Below are positions 1-7,893 of a stretch of 64,000 nt of DNA, piece by piece; position 1 is the first letter of the stretch; each line of letters starts with the position of its first letter. The stretch comes from Pseudomonadota bacterium (GTDB taxonomy: Bacteria; Pseudomonadota; Alphaproteobacteria; Micropepsales; Micropepsaceae). Position numbers and translations under genes: made by a program. Location: assembly GCA_021851325.1 (NCBI GenBank), contig JAJZDZ010000004.1:62001-126000 (forward strand), read 5' to 3'. The notes under the pieces were generated by a model, which worked only from the letters and a program-made list of their open reading frames with translations, was not told the origin of the DNA and did not search any database.

Positions 1-356
1 ATTACGTGCGGGTCTGTTTGCCGCTTTATAATCCCGGTCCGCCCAACCCGCAGGTTGCAGAAGGCTGGGCCCGGGCGATCCGTCGCCCCGAAGTATCGGC
101 CCACTTCATCCTGGGTGAAATGCGGACCATGGACCTGCGCCGTGGCCTGCCCGGGTTTGGTTGCCCAACCCTGGTTCTGGCCGGCGGCTATGACCCCATC
201 ACACCACCGGTTTGCAGCACGGAGATCGCGGAGCTGATACCAGGCGGGCTGAGCCAGCTTCACATACTCAAGGAAGCAGGTCATGGCATCCACCGTGACT
301 GTCCCCAGGAGGCGGAGCGTATTCTGCGCAGCTTTCTGGAAGGCTCTGGCTTATGA
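1..356 (+). CDS. alpha/beta hydrolase, C-terminal part only
   Basis: The reading frame is open to the left edge, so the 5' part of the gene lies outside the window; the GTG at 6 is not needed as a start. The visible 117 or so residues carry a beta strand ending in a Asp-Pro-Ile-Thr-Pro-Pro motif and, further on, a Gly-His-Gly-Ile-His motif. These positions fit the acid and histidine of the Ser-Asp-His triad in the C-terminal half of alpha/beta hydrolases of the proline iminopeptidase or TAP-like type. The nucleophile elbow is not visible. The stop overlaps the ATG of the following transporter by four bases (ATGA), so the two genes are probably translated together and the transporter may import or export the hydrolase substrate or product. 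The substrate cannot be told. Confidence 0.75.
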   Translation, partial: YVRVCLPLYNPGPPNPQVAEGWARAIRRPEVSAHFILGEMRTMDLRRGLPGFGCPTLVLAGGYDPITPPVCSTEIAELIPGGLSQLHILKEAGHGIHRDCPQEAERILRSFLEGSGL

Positions 357-1624
357 GCAAGAGCGGCACCGCGCCGCTCAAGCGTCATGTCGCGGCCGTC
401 GTAGCTGGCAATGCGCTCGAATTCTACGATTTCCTGACTTATTCCTTTTTCGCCATCTATATCGGCGACACCTTTTTTCCCGCCAAGGATCCAGTAACCA
501 GCCTGCTTGCCTCACTCGCCACCTTCGGCGCCGGGTTTGCAACCCGCCCGCTCGGCGGGGTCGTACTTGGCATGCTGGGCGACCGGATCGGGCGCAAGCC
601 GGCCATGTACCTGTCCTTTACCTTGATGGGGCTTGGCATGCTGGGCGTTACGCTGACCCCGTCTTATGCCGCCATCGGCGTGGCCGCACCGGTCCTTCTG
701 ATCACCTTCCGCCTGATCCAGGGATTTGCCCTGGGCGGAGAGGTAGGGCCGACGACGGCGTTTCTGATCGAGGCACCTCCACCATCACAGCGAGGCTTCT
801 ACGGCTCGCTGCAGTCGGCGTCGCAATATGTGGCAACGCTCGTGGCAGGCGGTGTCGGCACCTTGCTGGCAGCGCTTCTCACCCACACCCAACTGGCTAC
901 CTGGGGCTGGCGCGTCGCCTTCCTGGCCGGAGCTGCCATCATTCCGTTTGGTCTGATGGTACGGCGCTCGCTGCCAGAGACGCTTGACGGCACGGTCTCC
1001 TTGCCCTCCCAGGCCTTACGCCAGCATTGGACCACGGTCGTATTCGGCCTGATGCTGATGGCAGGAGCCACGATTGCCACTTACGTAATCCTGTCCTTGA
1101 CGACCTATGCCCAGGCAACCTTGCACATGCAGGCACAATGGAGCTTTGCCGCCACCGTGGCCATCGGGCTGGGCGGTGTCAGCGGCGCCCCCTTTGGCGG
1201 ATATGTTTCAGATCGCAAGGGACGCAAGCCGGTGATGCTGGTGAGCAATGGCCTGCTCATGCTCTCTACCATCCCGGTCTACTTTGCGCTCTCCCAGCTG
1301 CGTTCCGGCCTGGTTCTGGTCCTCGCCAGCTTTTATCTGACCTTCTTGCTGGCGATGAATGCCGGGGTCGGGATCATGGCGTTGTGCGAACTGCTACCTC
1401 CCAAGGTGCGTTCGGGGGCAATGTCGACCATCTATGCGCTGGCCATTGCGGTATTCGGCGGCAGTGCCCAGTTCATCGTCGTATGGCTCACCAATCGGCT
1501 CCATGACCCCATGGCTCCCGCCTACTACATGGCTGCGGCCCTGGCCATCAGTTTCATCGCCATCGCGGCCCTGCACGAGTCGGCGCCAATCCGGTTGGCG
1601 CAATCGCGTTCGCCGCGCAGCTGA
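353..1624 (+). CDS. MFS transporter, metabolite:H+ symporter (MHS) type
   Basis: A 423-residue integral membrane protein with about 12 hydrophobic segments. The first segment contains the signature Gly-Asn-Ala-Leu-Glu-Phe-Tyr-Asp-Phe seen in MHS-family permeases, and the loop between helices 2 and 3 has Gly-Asp-Arg-Ile-Gly-Arg-Lys, the MFS motif A. A second loop, Ser-Asp-Arg-Lys-Gly-Arg-Lys, repeats the motif in the second half, as expected for the duplicated MFS fold. Family members carry small organic anions or zwitterions (citrate, shikimate, proline, betaine) with protons; the substrate here is unknown. It overlaps the upstream hydrolase gene by four bases. It is clearly related to the transporter at 36716-38035. 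Confidence 0.9.
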   Translation: MSKSGTAPLKRHVAAVVAGNALEFYDFLTYSFFAIYIGDTFFPAKDPVTSLLASLATFGAGFATRPLGGVVLGMLGDRIGRKPAMYLSFTLMGLGMLGVTLTPSYAAIGVAAPVLLITFRLIQGFALGGEVGPTTAFLIEAPPPSQRGFYGSLQSASQYVATLVAGGVGTLLAALLTHTQLATWGWRVAFLAGAAIIPFGLMVRRSLPETLDGTVSLPSQALRQHWTTVVFGLMLMAGATIATYVILSLTTYAQATLHMQAQWSFAATVAIGLGGVSGAPFGGYVSDRKGRKPVMLVSNGLLMLSTIPVYFALSQLRSGLVLVLASFYLTFLLAMNAGVGIMALCELLPPKVRSGAMSTIYALAIAVFGGSAQFIVVWLTNRLHDPMAPAYYMAAALAISFIAIAALHESAPIRLAQSRSPRS

Positions 1625-1723
1625 ACAGAGCTAGCGGCAGCCTGTCACCTTGATCCAGAAGGCTGTGGATTGACGCTCAGGCTGACAGCTGCCTTCATAG
1701 ACAACATCGTAATATAGGTCCTC

Positions 1724-2410
1724 ATGATGAACGAAGCCACGCCGCGCGTCGAAGACGCCATCCAGTCCCGCAAATCCATTCGCGCCTTCCTGCCCGACCC
1801 GGTCCCACGGCAGCAGCTGGAACATATATTACGGGTGGCATTGCGTGCTCCGTCCGGTGGCAATCTGCAGCCGTGGCGGCTCTACGCGCTGACCGGTGCC
1901 GCCCGTGACCGGCTCGTCGCCGCGGTTCGCGAATATCGCAAAACTTCTCCCATGGGCGATGCTCCGGAATATCCCGTCTATCCGCCGCATCTGAACGAGC
2001 CCTATCGCAGCCGCCGCTTTCTTCTGGGCGAGGCGATGTACGCCACCATGAGTATTCCCCGTGAAGACAAGGCGGCACGCTTGGCCTTCTTTGCCCGCAA
2101 CTGGGAATTTTTTGGCGCACCGGCGGGCCTGATCATCACCATGGATCGCCAGATGGGAGTTGGGCAGTGGGCGGATCTCGGTATGCTGCTGCAGAACATC
2201 ATGCTCCTGGCCCGGGCCCATGGCCTGCACACCTGCCCCCAGGAATCCTGGTCGTCGTTTCATCAGGTGGTTCGCCGCGAACTGGCGATTGGCGAACACG
2301 AGATGGTGTTTGCCGGAATGGCGATCGGCTACGCCGACAGTGCCCATCCGGTCAACACGCTCCACTCTGAACGCGCGCCCCTGGAGGAAATCGTAACCTT
2401 CGTAGAATAA
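1724..2410 (+). CDS. nitroreductase family FMN-dependent oxidoreductase
   Basis: A 228-residue protein of usual family length. It opens with a helix followed by an Arg-Lys-Ser-Ile-Arg-Ala-Phe stretch that binds FMN phosphate, and then an Ala-Pro-Ser-Gly-Gly-Asn-Leu-Gln-Pro-Trp motif typical of nitroreductases. The C-terminal part has the Gly-Met-Ala-Ile-Gly-Tyr motif near residue 204. Such enzymes use NAD(P)H to reduce nitro compounds, quinones or enones in the cytoplasm as homodimers. There are two adjacent ATG codons (1724 and 1727); an AGG lies about nine bases upstream. About 100 bases separate it from the transporter, so it may have its own promoter. The physiological substrate is not predictable. 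Confidence 0.88.
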   Translation: MMNEATPRVEDAIQSRKSIRAFLPDPVPRQQLEHILRVALRAPSGGNLQPWRLYALTGAARDRLVAAVREYRKTSPMGDAPEYPVYPPHLNEPYRSRRFLLGEAMYATMSIPREDKAARLAFFARNWEFFGAPAGLIITMDRQMGVGQWADLGMLLQNIMLLARAHGLHTCPQESWSSFHQVVRRELAIGEHEMVFAGMAIGYADSAHPVNTLHSERAPLEEIVTFVE

Positions 2411-2970
2411 CGCTGATCGGAGCCAGGTGACGACCACCATCCAAGGTAAAGCGAAGCGCTCTGGTAGGCTGTCAGCACCCAGGGTTTCGCCTGCACCAAT
2501 CCTACACTGGTATGCATGACCTTGCTTGCTACCGCGCTGTCGTCGTTCATGTCAGGCCTCTGAGACCAGTCCAGCAGTGCCTGCGCCTTGCCACCACAGC
2601 GTTTGACATAGCGCATGCACGCTTCCTCATAGCTTCCGTTGCGAGCCAGGTACATTCTGGCCGGCACACCTGACCTTCCAAGCTTCAGTGGTAGCAATGC
2701 GATCGCAGAATTAAGCCTGTTTTCTATGTCACACAGGCATAATGGCGTGGGGCGCCACGAGCCTAGTATTTGGCCTTCAACGCCGGCAGAAATGCCCCAG
2801 TCACAACAAGCCGTCGCGCCGTTACTGCACATTTGGCAGGCCCCCCACGTGCATCATTTGCCTGGGAAGATATAGCGCCTACATTTCCCGCCTTTCTCAC
2901 CTTGACCAATACGTTGATATCAACTTAATCTAGCCGATCAGAGCGGGATTCATGGCGAAGCAAAACATTT
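2411..2970. other. 560-base stretch without a confident gene
   Basis: No gene on either strand is convincing. The minus-strand frame with an ATG at 2655 reads through to 2329 and has coding-like codon use between about 2655 and 2430, but it then runs antisense over the nitroreductase end and shows no family motif. It may be a decayed gene or chance. The right end, from about 2880, is A+T-richer and carries the promoter of the MarR gene. Confidence 0.5.
2902..2930 (+). promoter_or_regulatory. promoter with embedded palindromic operator for marR-type gene
   Basis: TTGACC at 2902-2907 and TTAATC at 2925-2930 are separated by 17 bases, a fair match to a housekeeping sigma promoter. The spacer contains the perfect 12-base palindrome GTTGATATCAAC at 2913-2924. 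TTG-N4-CAA palindromes are the usual operator form of MarR-family dimers, and the first gene downstream (2971) encodes such a regulator. A bound dimer would cover the promoter, so autorepression is the likely mode. This is inferred from sequence only. Confidence 0.6.
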
Positions 2971-3411
2971 ATGAACAGGCATGACGCGTTACCCTTCGAA
3001 GCCACACTCTATGTGAAAGAGCATTGCCTGTGCCTGGCAGCACAGCGCGCAGCACGGGCGCTCGCCCGCAGGTTCGATGCGGCATTTGCCCCGCTTAATT
3101 TGACGAACGGCCAGTTCTCACTTCTGATGGCACTGAACCGGCCGCAGCCTCCGCTGATGCGCGACGTCGCCAGCCTGCTCGCCATGGACCGGACAACGCT
3201 GACCGCCATGCTGAAACCCTTGGAGCGACGCAAACTTGCTCAAGTGCAGGTCGACGCCAAGGACCGTCGCGGGCGACGGCTGATGATCACCCATTCGGGG
3301 CGCGTCCTGCTGGCAAAGGCCTTCCCGGTATGGACGCGCACGCTCGGCGAACTCGAACGCGTCACCGCTGACGCCGAGGGCCTGCGCGCAGCGTTATGGG
3401 GCATATCATGA
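2971..3411 (+). CDS. MarR family transcriptional regulator
   Basis: A 146-residue winged-helix protein. After an N-terminal dimerisation helix comes the recognition region around residues 45-85, with Leu-Thr-Asn-Gly-Gln-Phe-Ser-Leu-Leu and Met-Asp-Arg-Thr-Thr-Leu-Thr-Ala-Met, followed by the wing Asp-Arg-Arg-Gly-Arg-Arg. This Asp-Xaa-Arg wing motif is diagnostic of the MarR family. Members repress by binding short palindromes and release DNA on binding phenolics or on cysteine oxidation. Two cysteines lie close together near residue 15-20, so redox control is possible but unproven. A palindromic operator sits in its own promoter. The regulated genes could include the BNR protein that follows 80 bases downstream. 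Confidence 0.9.
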   Translation: MNRHDALPFEATLYVKEHCLCLAAQRAARALARRFDAAFAPLNLTNGQFSLLMALNRPQPPLMRDVASLLAMDRTTLTAMLKPLERRKLAQVQVDAKDRRGRRLMITHSGRVLLAKAFPVWTRTLGELERVTADAEGLRAALWGIS

Positions 3412-3490
3412 ATAGCGGCACAGAACGGTCTCGTCGGGCGGAAGGTCCACCAGTTCAGAGATATTCAACCGGTCGTGACAGGAGGCTGAG

Positions 3491-4669
3491 ATGGCACGCA
3501 GCGCATCACCGAGAGCAAGACCCACGTCCACGCGAATGATGGACACGAAGCACACGCTCCTGATGGTGGCGACACGCAAGGGTGCCTGGCTCTTCAAAAG
3601 CGATCCGGCGCGGCGCAACTGGCAGGCCGATGGCCCGCATTTTTTGGGTCATATCATCAATCACCTTGTGCTGGACCCACGTGACGGATGCACCATGTTG
3701 GCTGCCGCCTCGACCGGACATCTCGGGCCGACCATCTTTCGTTCCTCCGACAGAGGCAAACACTGGAAGGAAGCGAGGCTTCCGCCGGCCTTCTCAAGAC
3801 AGGCAAACGGGGCGGGCCGCAGTGTCAAGAACACATTCTGGCTCACCCCGGGCCACGTGAGCGAACCTGGCGTATGGTATGCCGGCACCTCGCCGCAGGG
3901 GCTGTTCCGCAGCGAGGATCACGGCAAAACTTGGGAGCCTCTAGCCTCCGTCAATGACAATCCCGATTTTCAGGCGATTTGGGGTGATGACCAGGGAGGA
4001 ACGCCAGACGGGCCGACCGTCCACTCCATCAATGTTGACCCGCGCGATGCCAGCCACCTGTATTTCGGCATGTCGAGTGGCGGCGTGCATGAATCAACGG
4101 ATCGCGGTCGCAGCTGGACGCCGTTGCTCGCTGGCATGGAGGTTGTCGAAGGTTTGGATGTGACGAACATGGCCTTCCACGATCCACATTGTGTACGGCT
4201 CTGCCCCTCCAATCCCGACCGTCTCTATCAGCAGAATCACTGCGGCATCTACCGCCTCGACCGGCCGGGAAAAACCTGGGATCGCATAGGCGCAAAAATG
4301 CCCAAAAAGGTCGGTGACATAGGCTTTCCGATGGTGGTGCATCCCTATGACGACAAGACCGCCTGGGTCTTTCCCATGGACGGCACCTCGGTGTGGCCAC
4401 GCACCAGCCCGGAGGGAAAGCCCGCGGTCTATGTCACCACCAATGCCGGTAAAACATGGCGCCGCCAGGCTGAAGGTCTGCCCGGCGCCCAGGGTTGGTG
4501 GACGGTGAAACGGCAGGCGATGACGAGTGATACGTCCACCCCTCTGGGGCTCTATTTTGGTACCACAAGCGGCGAACTCTGGATGAGCCGTGATGAAGGC
4601 GGACATTGGCAAAATCTGACCCGTCACCTGCCGGAAATCTATGCGGTGGAAGCTGCCTGCATGGTCTAA
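3491..4669 (+). CDS. BNR/Asp-box repeat beta-propeller protein (sialidase-like fold)
   Basis: A 392-residue protein with five Asp-box motifs (Ser/Thr-Xaa-Asp-Xaa-Gly-Xaa-Xaa-Trp), at about residues 84-92, 139-148, 201-210, near 320 and near 365. This spacing matches blades of a beta-propeller like those in sialidases and WD40/YVTN/BNR-like repeat proteins. No arginine triad of true sialidases is evident and there is no signal peptide, so a cytoplasmic binding or scaffold role is as likely as hydrolysis. The start at 3491 has an AGGAGG six to eight bases upstream; an internal ATG at 3536 is a weaker alternative. A gene for a MoaD/ThiS-like protein follows 203 bases later on the same strand, which may be a functional pairing. 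Confidence 0.8.
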   Translation: MARSASPRARPTSTRMMDTKHTLLMVATRKGAWLFKSDPARRNWQADGPHFLGHIINHLVLDPRDGCTMLAAASTGHLGPTIFRSSDRGKHWKEARLPPAFSRQANGAGRSVKNTFWLTPGHVSEPGVWYAGTSPQGLFRSEDHGKTWEPLASVNDNPDFQAIWGDDQGGTPDGPTVHSINVDPRDASHLYFGMSSGGVHESTDRGRSWTPLLAGMEVVEGLDVTNMAFHDPHCVRLCPSNPDRLYQQNHCGIYRLDRPGKTWDRIGAKMPKKVGDIGFPMVVHPYDDKTAWVFPMDGTSVWPRTSPEGKPAVYVTTNAGKTWRRQAEGLPGAQGWWTVKRQAMTSDTSTPLGLYFGTTSGELWMSRDEGGHWQNLTRHLPEIYAVEAACMV

Positions 4670-4872
4670 ATCAGTCTTTCGTCTACTGTCTTCAGTCACT
4701 GGAAGAAAACGGAAAGCTTGGTCGACGTGCAAAGCGGAACAGCCAGAACATCGCGCAGCCTGCGGGCAACAGCTTTATCGTACCAGGCTAACAGCTTTTC
4801 CTCAGCGCTGTATCACAACAGCGCCCATGTTTCACGGCCTCTGATGAGTGGGCTCAGCGTCAGGAAAGCGCA

Positions 4873-5130
4873 ATGAAGATCAGCATGGCCAGTCCGCTGC
4901 AATCCTACACCGGGGGCAGCATGCTTGAAGGTCATGGAAAGACCCTTGCCGAGCTGCTCGAAGACCTTGAGCGTCGCTTTCCAGGGATTCGGTTTCGCAT
5001 GATCGACGAACAGGAGCGTATACGCCGGCATCTGCGCATTTTCGTCAATGATGCCCAGGTCTTCGACCTTCATCACCCTCTGCGACCAGACGATGAAATT
5101 CACATTGTCCAGGCGCTCAGCGGCGGTTAG
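4873..5130 (+). CDS. MoaD/ThiS family ubiquitin-like sulfur carrier protein
   Basis: An 85-residue beta-grasp protein ending in Ser-Gly-Gly, the C-terminal di-glycine that is adenylated and thiocarboxylated in MoaD and ThiS proteins. The sequence Arg-Ile-Phe-Val-Asn-Asp followed by an Asp-Asp-Glu-Ile turn and a hydrophobic last strand fits the fold. No molybdopterin or thiamine genes lie nearby, so it is probably a specialised sulfur carrier rather than the canonical moaD or thiS product. It follows the BNR protein on the same strand. A GGAAAG precedes the ATG. The last four bases overlap the convergent kinase gene. Confidence 0.82.
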   Translation: MKISMASPLQSYTGGSMLEGHGKTLAELLEDLERRFPGIRFRMIDEQERIRRHLRIFVNDAQVFDLHHPLRPDDEIHIVQALSGG

Positions 5131-6587
5131 CGCATCGCCGGCAGGATAAGCCGCGCCTCTAGCCCGCCTAAAGCGCTGCTCTGCAGTTCCACGCTGCCGC
5201 TGTAAAGCCGGGCAATGTCACGGGCGATGGCAAGTCCAAGACCACTGCCCGGTACGCTTTCGTCCAGACGCTCTCCGCGTTCACCGACCCGCATGCGCTC
5301 CTCTTCGGTCAGACCAGGCCCGTCATCTGCGATGGCGATGACGAACTTCCCGGCGCCATGCATCGCAACACGCACACGGACCTCGCTACGCGCCCATTTG
5401 CAGGCGTTATCCATGAGATTTCCGGCCATTTCCTCGAGATCCTGGCGCTCACCACGAAACCCCATGTCGGGCGGACATGTAAGCGAGATATCAATCCCGC
5501 GATGCCCGTGAATGCGCCGCAGAACCCGGCTCAGATCATCAAGCACCGGGGCAACGGGCGTAGATACGCCCAAGACTGCCTGGGCTCCTGCGGCGCGGGC
5601 CCGCATCAGGTGGTGATCGATATGCCGGCGCATGACCTCGACCTGACGCATCATGGCATCGGCCAGTGGTCCCGGATTGGCGGCGGCTTCACTTGTCAGA
5701 ACTGAAAGCGGGGTCTTGAGGGCATGAGCGAGGTTTGAGGCATGGGTGCGCGCGCGCCCGACGACCTCCGCTGAATGCTCGATAAGCCCGTTCATTTCCT
5801 CAGCCAATGGCGTCAGTTCAGCGGGAAAGCGGCCTTCGAGACGACGCGCCTTGCCATCACGGACGCGTGCAAGGGCAATGGAAAGCCTGCGCAACGGCTT
5901 CAGGCCGACGCGAACCTGGATGAAAACCGCACCGATGAGGCCGACACCCAAAAGTGCGAAGGCCTCAAACATCATGCGATTGAACTGAGCGATGTCGCCC
6001 TCGAGGTCTCCCAGATCACCGGCAACGACAAAAACGAATGTCCGTGACGGTTCCTTCGCCGTTTCTCCAGGGAAAATTATGCGCTGCTCAGCGATGCGCA
6101 CCGGCCGTCCATATGGACCAATGCTGTTCGCGTACAGGATGGCATCCGCCTTATGCCGTTTGGCGGGTACTGCGCTTGGCTTGATGGTCCGATCGAACAG
6201 CGAGCGTGAGATCCGTGCCTGGGCAAGATCAAGTCTGCCGGCGATCTCCGGCACGATTTCCCAATAGGATCCCGAGTAGATCCGTTCAAAGCGCGGATCG
6301 TTGAAGCGTCCCTGCAAGGTAACCTGGCCGGCTGGCGTCAGCGCCGCAGCCGCAATCATGCTGCCGAGATCAGCCGCGAGCCGCTCGTCAAACTCATCCT
6401 GCACCGCCGCCCGAAATACGCCTGACAAGATCAGACCACCAACCACAAAGCCGACAATGGTCCAAACTGCAGCCGCGGCGATGAGGCGCGAGGCCAGGGA
6501 GTTGAACTGCAGCCGCGGCCATAAGAAGCGCATGCCGCCGCCACGCCGGGATCCGAACACCCGTTCCTTGCGGTCTGACGCCGTCAT
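5127..6587 (-). CDS. feuQ: membrane sensor histidine kinase, FeuQ/PhoQ-like
   Basis: A 486-residue kinase with one transmembrane helix at about residues 35-60, a periplasmic sensor region of about 150 residues, a second helix near 215-235 and then a HAMP-type linker. The phospho-acceptor motif is His-Ala-Leu-Lys-Thr-Pro-Leu, a form typical of the FeuQ and PhoQ group. The ATPase domain has the N box Asn-Leu-Met-Asp-Asn-Ala, the G1 box Asp-Asp-Gly-Pro-Gly-Leu and the G2 box Gly-Ser-Gly-Leu-Gly-Leu. It is the third gene of a minus-strand operon after the PepSY-like protein and the response regulator, 51 bases after the latter. GGAGAA precedes the ATG. In rhizobia FeuQ responds to osmotic conditions; the signal here is unknown. 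Confidence 0.87.
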   Translation of the reverse strand: MTASDRKERVFGSRRGGGMRFLWPRLQFNSLASRLIAAAAVWTIVGFVVGGLILSGVFRAAVQDEFDERLAADLGSMIAAAALTPAGQVTLQGRFNDPRFERIYSGSYWEIVPEIAGRLDLAQARISRSLFDRTIKPSAVPAKRHKADAILYANSIGPYGRPVRIAEQRIIFPGETAKEPSRTFVFVVAGDLGDLEGDIAQFNRMMFEAFALLGVGLIGAVFIQVRVGLKPLRRLSIALARVRDGKARRLEGRFPAELTPLAEEMNGLIEHSAEVVGRARTHASNLAHALKTPLSVLTSEAAANPGPLADAMMRQVEVMRRHIDHHLMRARAAGAQAVLGVSTPVAPVLDDLSRVLRRIHGHRGIDISLTCPPDMGFRGERQDLEEMAGNLMDNACKWARSEVRVRVAMHGAGKFVIAIADDGPGLTEEERMRVGERGERLDESVPGSGLGLAIARDIARLYSGSVELQSSALGGLEARLILPAMR

Positions 6588-6638
6588 GTCGTTCTCCGCG
6601 GCTGCACGTCGTGCCCGAATAATGGCTGATAGGTCACT

Positions 6639-7316
6639 TTATTGCGGCGGCAGCTGGCCTGGGTCATCCAGGCAATAGCCAAGACCTCTTACCGTTTGGA
6701 TGGTATCCGGTCCGAGCTTTTTGCGCAGGCGCCCCACAAAGACCTCAATGGTATTCGAATCGCGGTCAAAGTCCTGATCATAGAGATGCTCAATGAGTTC
6801 GCTGCGGCTCACCACCTTCCCCTTGTGATGGGCGAGGTAAGAAAGCAGACGGTATTCCAGGCTGGTCAGCCTGATCAGGGCCCCATCGTAGGTGACCCTG
6901 CTGGTGCGTGTGTCAACCCGAAGCTTTCCGATCTCGATCTCTGCCGATGCATGCCCGGCTACGCGACGCAGTACCGCCCGCAGGCGCGCCAGCAATTCCT
7001 CGGTGTGGAAGGGTTTGGCCAGATAGTCATCCGCGCCCGCATCAAAGCCTGCAACCTTGTCGCTCCAGCGGTCCCGCGCCGTCAGGATCAGAACCGGCAT
7101 CGTGCGCCCAGCCTTACGCCATTTTTCCAGCACAGTGACACCGTCCATCTTCGGCAGCCCGAGGTCGAGCACGATCGCATCATAGGGTTCCGTATCGCCC
7201 AGGAAATGCGCCTCCTCGCCGTCAGCAGCACTGTCGACGGCATAGCCGGCATCGGCCAGGGCCTTGACCAGGAGGCGCTGCAGATCACGATCATCCTCAA
7301 CGACTAAGATACGCAT
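6639..7316 (-). CDS. feuP: OmpR/PhoP-type response regulator, FeuP-like
   Basis: A 225-residue regulator with an N-terminal receiver (acidic pair Glu-Asp-Asp at residues 7-9, phospho-acceptor Asp in Ile-Val-Leu-Asp-Leu-Gly near 51, Lys in Ala-Lys-Pro-Phe near 101) and a C-terminal winged helix. The stretches Leu-Thr-Ala-Arg-Asp-Arg-Trp-Ser-Asp-Lys-Val and Tyr-Asp-Gln-Asp-Phe-Asp-Arg-Asp-Ser-Asn match my memory of rhizobial FeuP closely. The longer frame starts with GTG at 7328, but ATG at 7316 gives the family start Met-Arg-Ile-Leu-Val-Val-Glu-Asp-Asp and has GGGA upstream. It sits 18 bases after the PepSY-like gene and precedes the kinase gene. Confidence 0.9.
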   Translation of the reverse strand: MRILVVEDDRDLQRLLVKALADAGYAVDSAADGEEAHFLGDTEPYDAIVLDLGLPKMDGVTVLEKWRKAGRTMPVLILTARDRWSDKVAGFDAGADDYLAKPFHTEELLARLRAVLRRVAGHASAEIEIGKLRVDTRTSRVTYDGALIRLTSLEYRLLSYLAHHKGKVVSRSELIEHLYDQDFDRDSNTIEVFVGRLRKKLGPDTIQTVRGLGYCLDDPGQLPPQ

Positions 7317-7334
7317 GAGAAATCCCACAAAGGG

Positions 7335-7685
7335 TCAGCGATGATGCCTGGCCGGCAGCCGCGGGGCTGGGCGGCCGGCATGCGGGCCAGATGGCAGACT
7401 ACGCGGACCATGGACCTTGCCGAGAACAGCGCCACTGCGTGCATCTGTATCGTACCAGACCATGTGACCTTGCGGTGTCATCCATTTGAGACGGTAGTGC
7501 ATGCGACCATCCTGACCGCGGTAAGGCCCCTCCGCATCGTAAAACGTGCCAGGATGCGAGTGCCGGAACCTTGGCAGGATCTTGTCGAGCTGTTGCGCCG
7601 GTGCAGGCCCGGGGCCATGACCTCGGGCCAGCGTCGCCGCGGGTAAGGACACCACGATGCACAGGAAGAAGGTGGAGGCGCGCAT
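7335..7685 (-). CDS. small secreted PepSY-like protein
   Basis: A 116-residue protein with a clear signal peptide (hydrophobic core at about residues 5-17, Ala-Xaa-Ala-type end). The mature part has a single PepSY-like unit: a helix with Leu-Asp-Lys-Ile-Leu followed by strands Tyr-Arg-Leu-Lys-Trp and a Trp-Tyr-Asp-Thr-Asp turn. The C terminus is Pro-, His- and Arg-rich. ATG at 7685 is chosen because AGAAGG lies six bases upstream and it places the signal peptide at the N terminus; a longer frame to 7730 has neither. It is the first gene of the operon with the FeuPQ-like pair, so it likely modulates the kinase from the periplasm, as the small protein FeuN does in Sinorhizobium. Confidence 0.72.
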   Translation of the reverse strand: MRASTFFLCIVVSLPAATLARGHGPGPAPAQQLDKILPRFRHSHPGTFYDAEGPYRGQDGRMHYRLKWMTPQGHMVWYDTDARSGAVLGKVHGPRSLPSGPHAGRPAPRLPARHHR

Positions 7686-7893
7686 AAGACCTTCTAGCGC
7701 GCCCTGCCTGAATGGTCGATGAACGGGCACCTCCCCCGGCGAATTGCCTCAGCGAGGCTGGCCGGACGGCTGTCAGGAGAAGCGCTCTGGCCGTGCGCAG
7801 CGTGCAGTGTGGGGACTTGAAGACTGTCGGGGTCCTGACACCGGCGGACCGATACCGCCCAGGGCGGCTCCCCACCGGGACCTCCTGTCCGCG

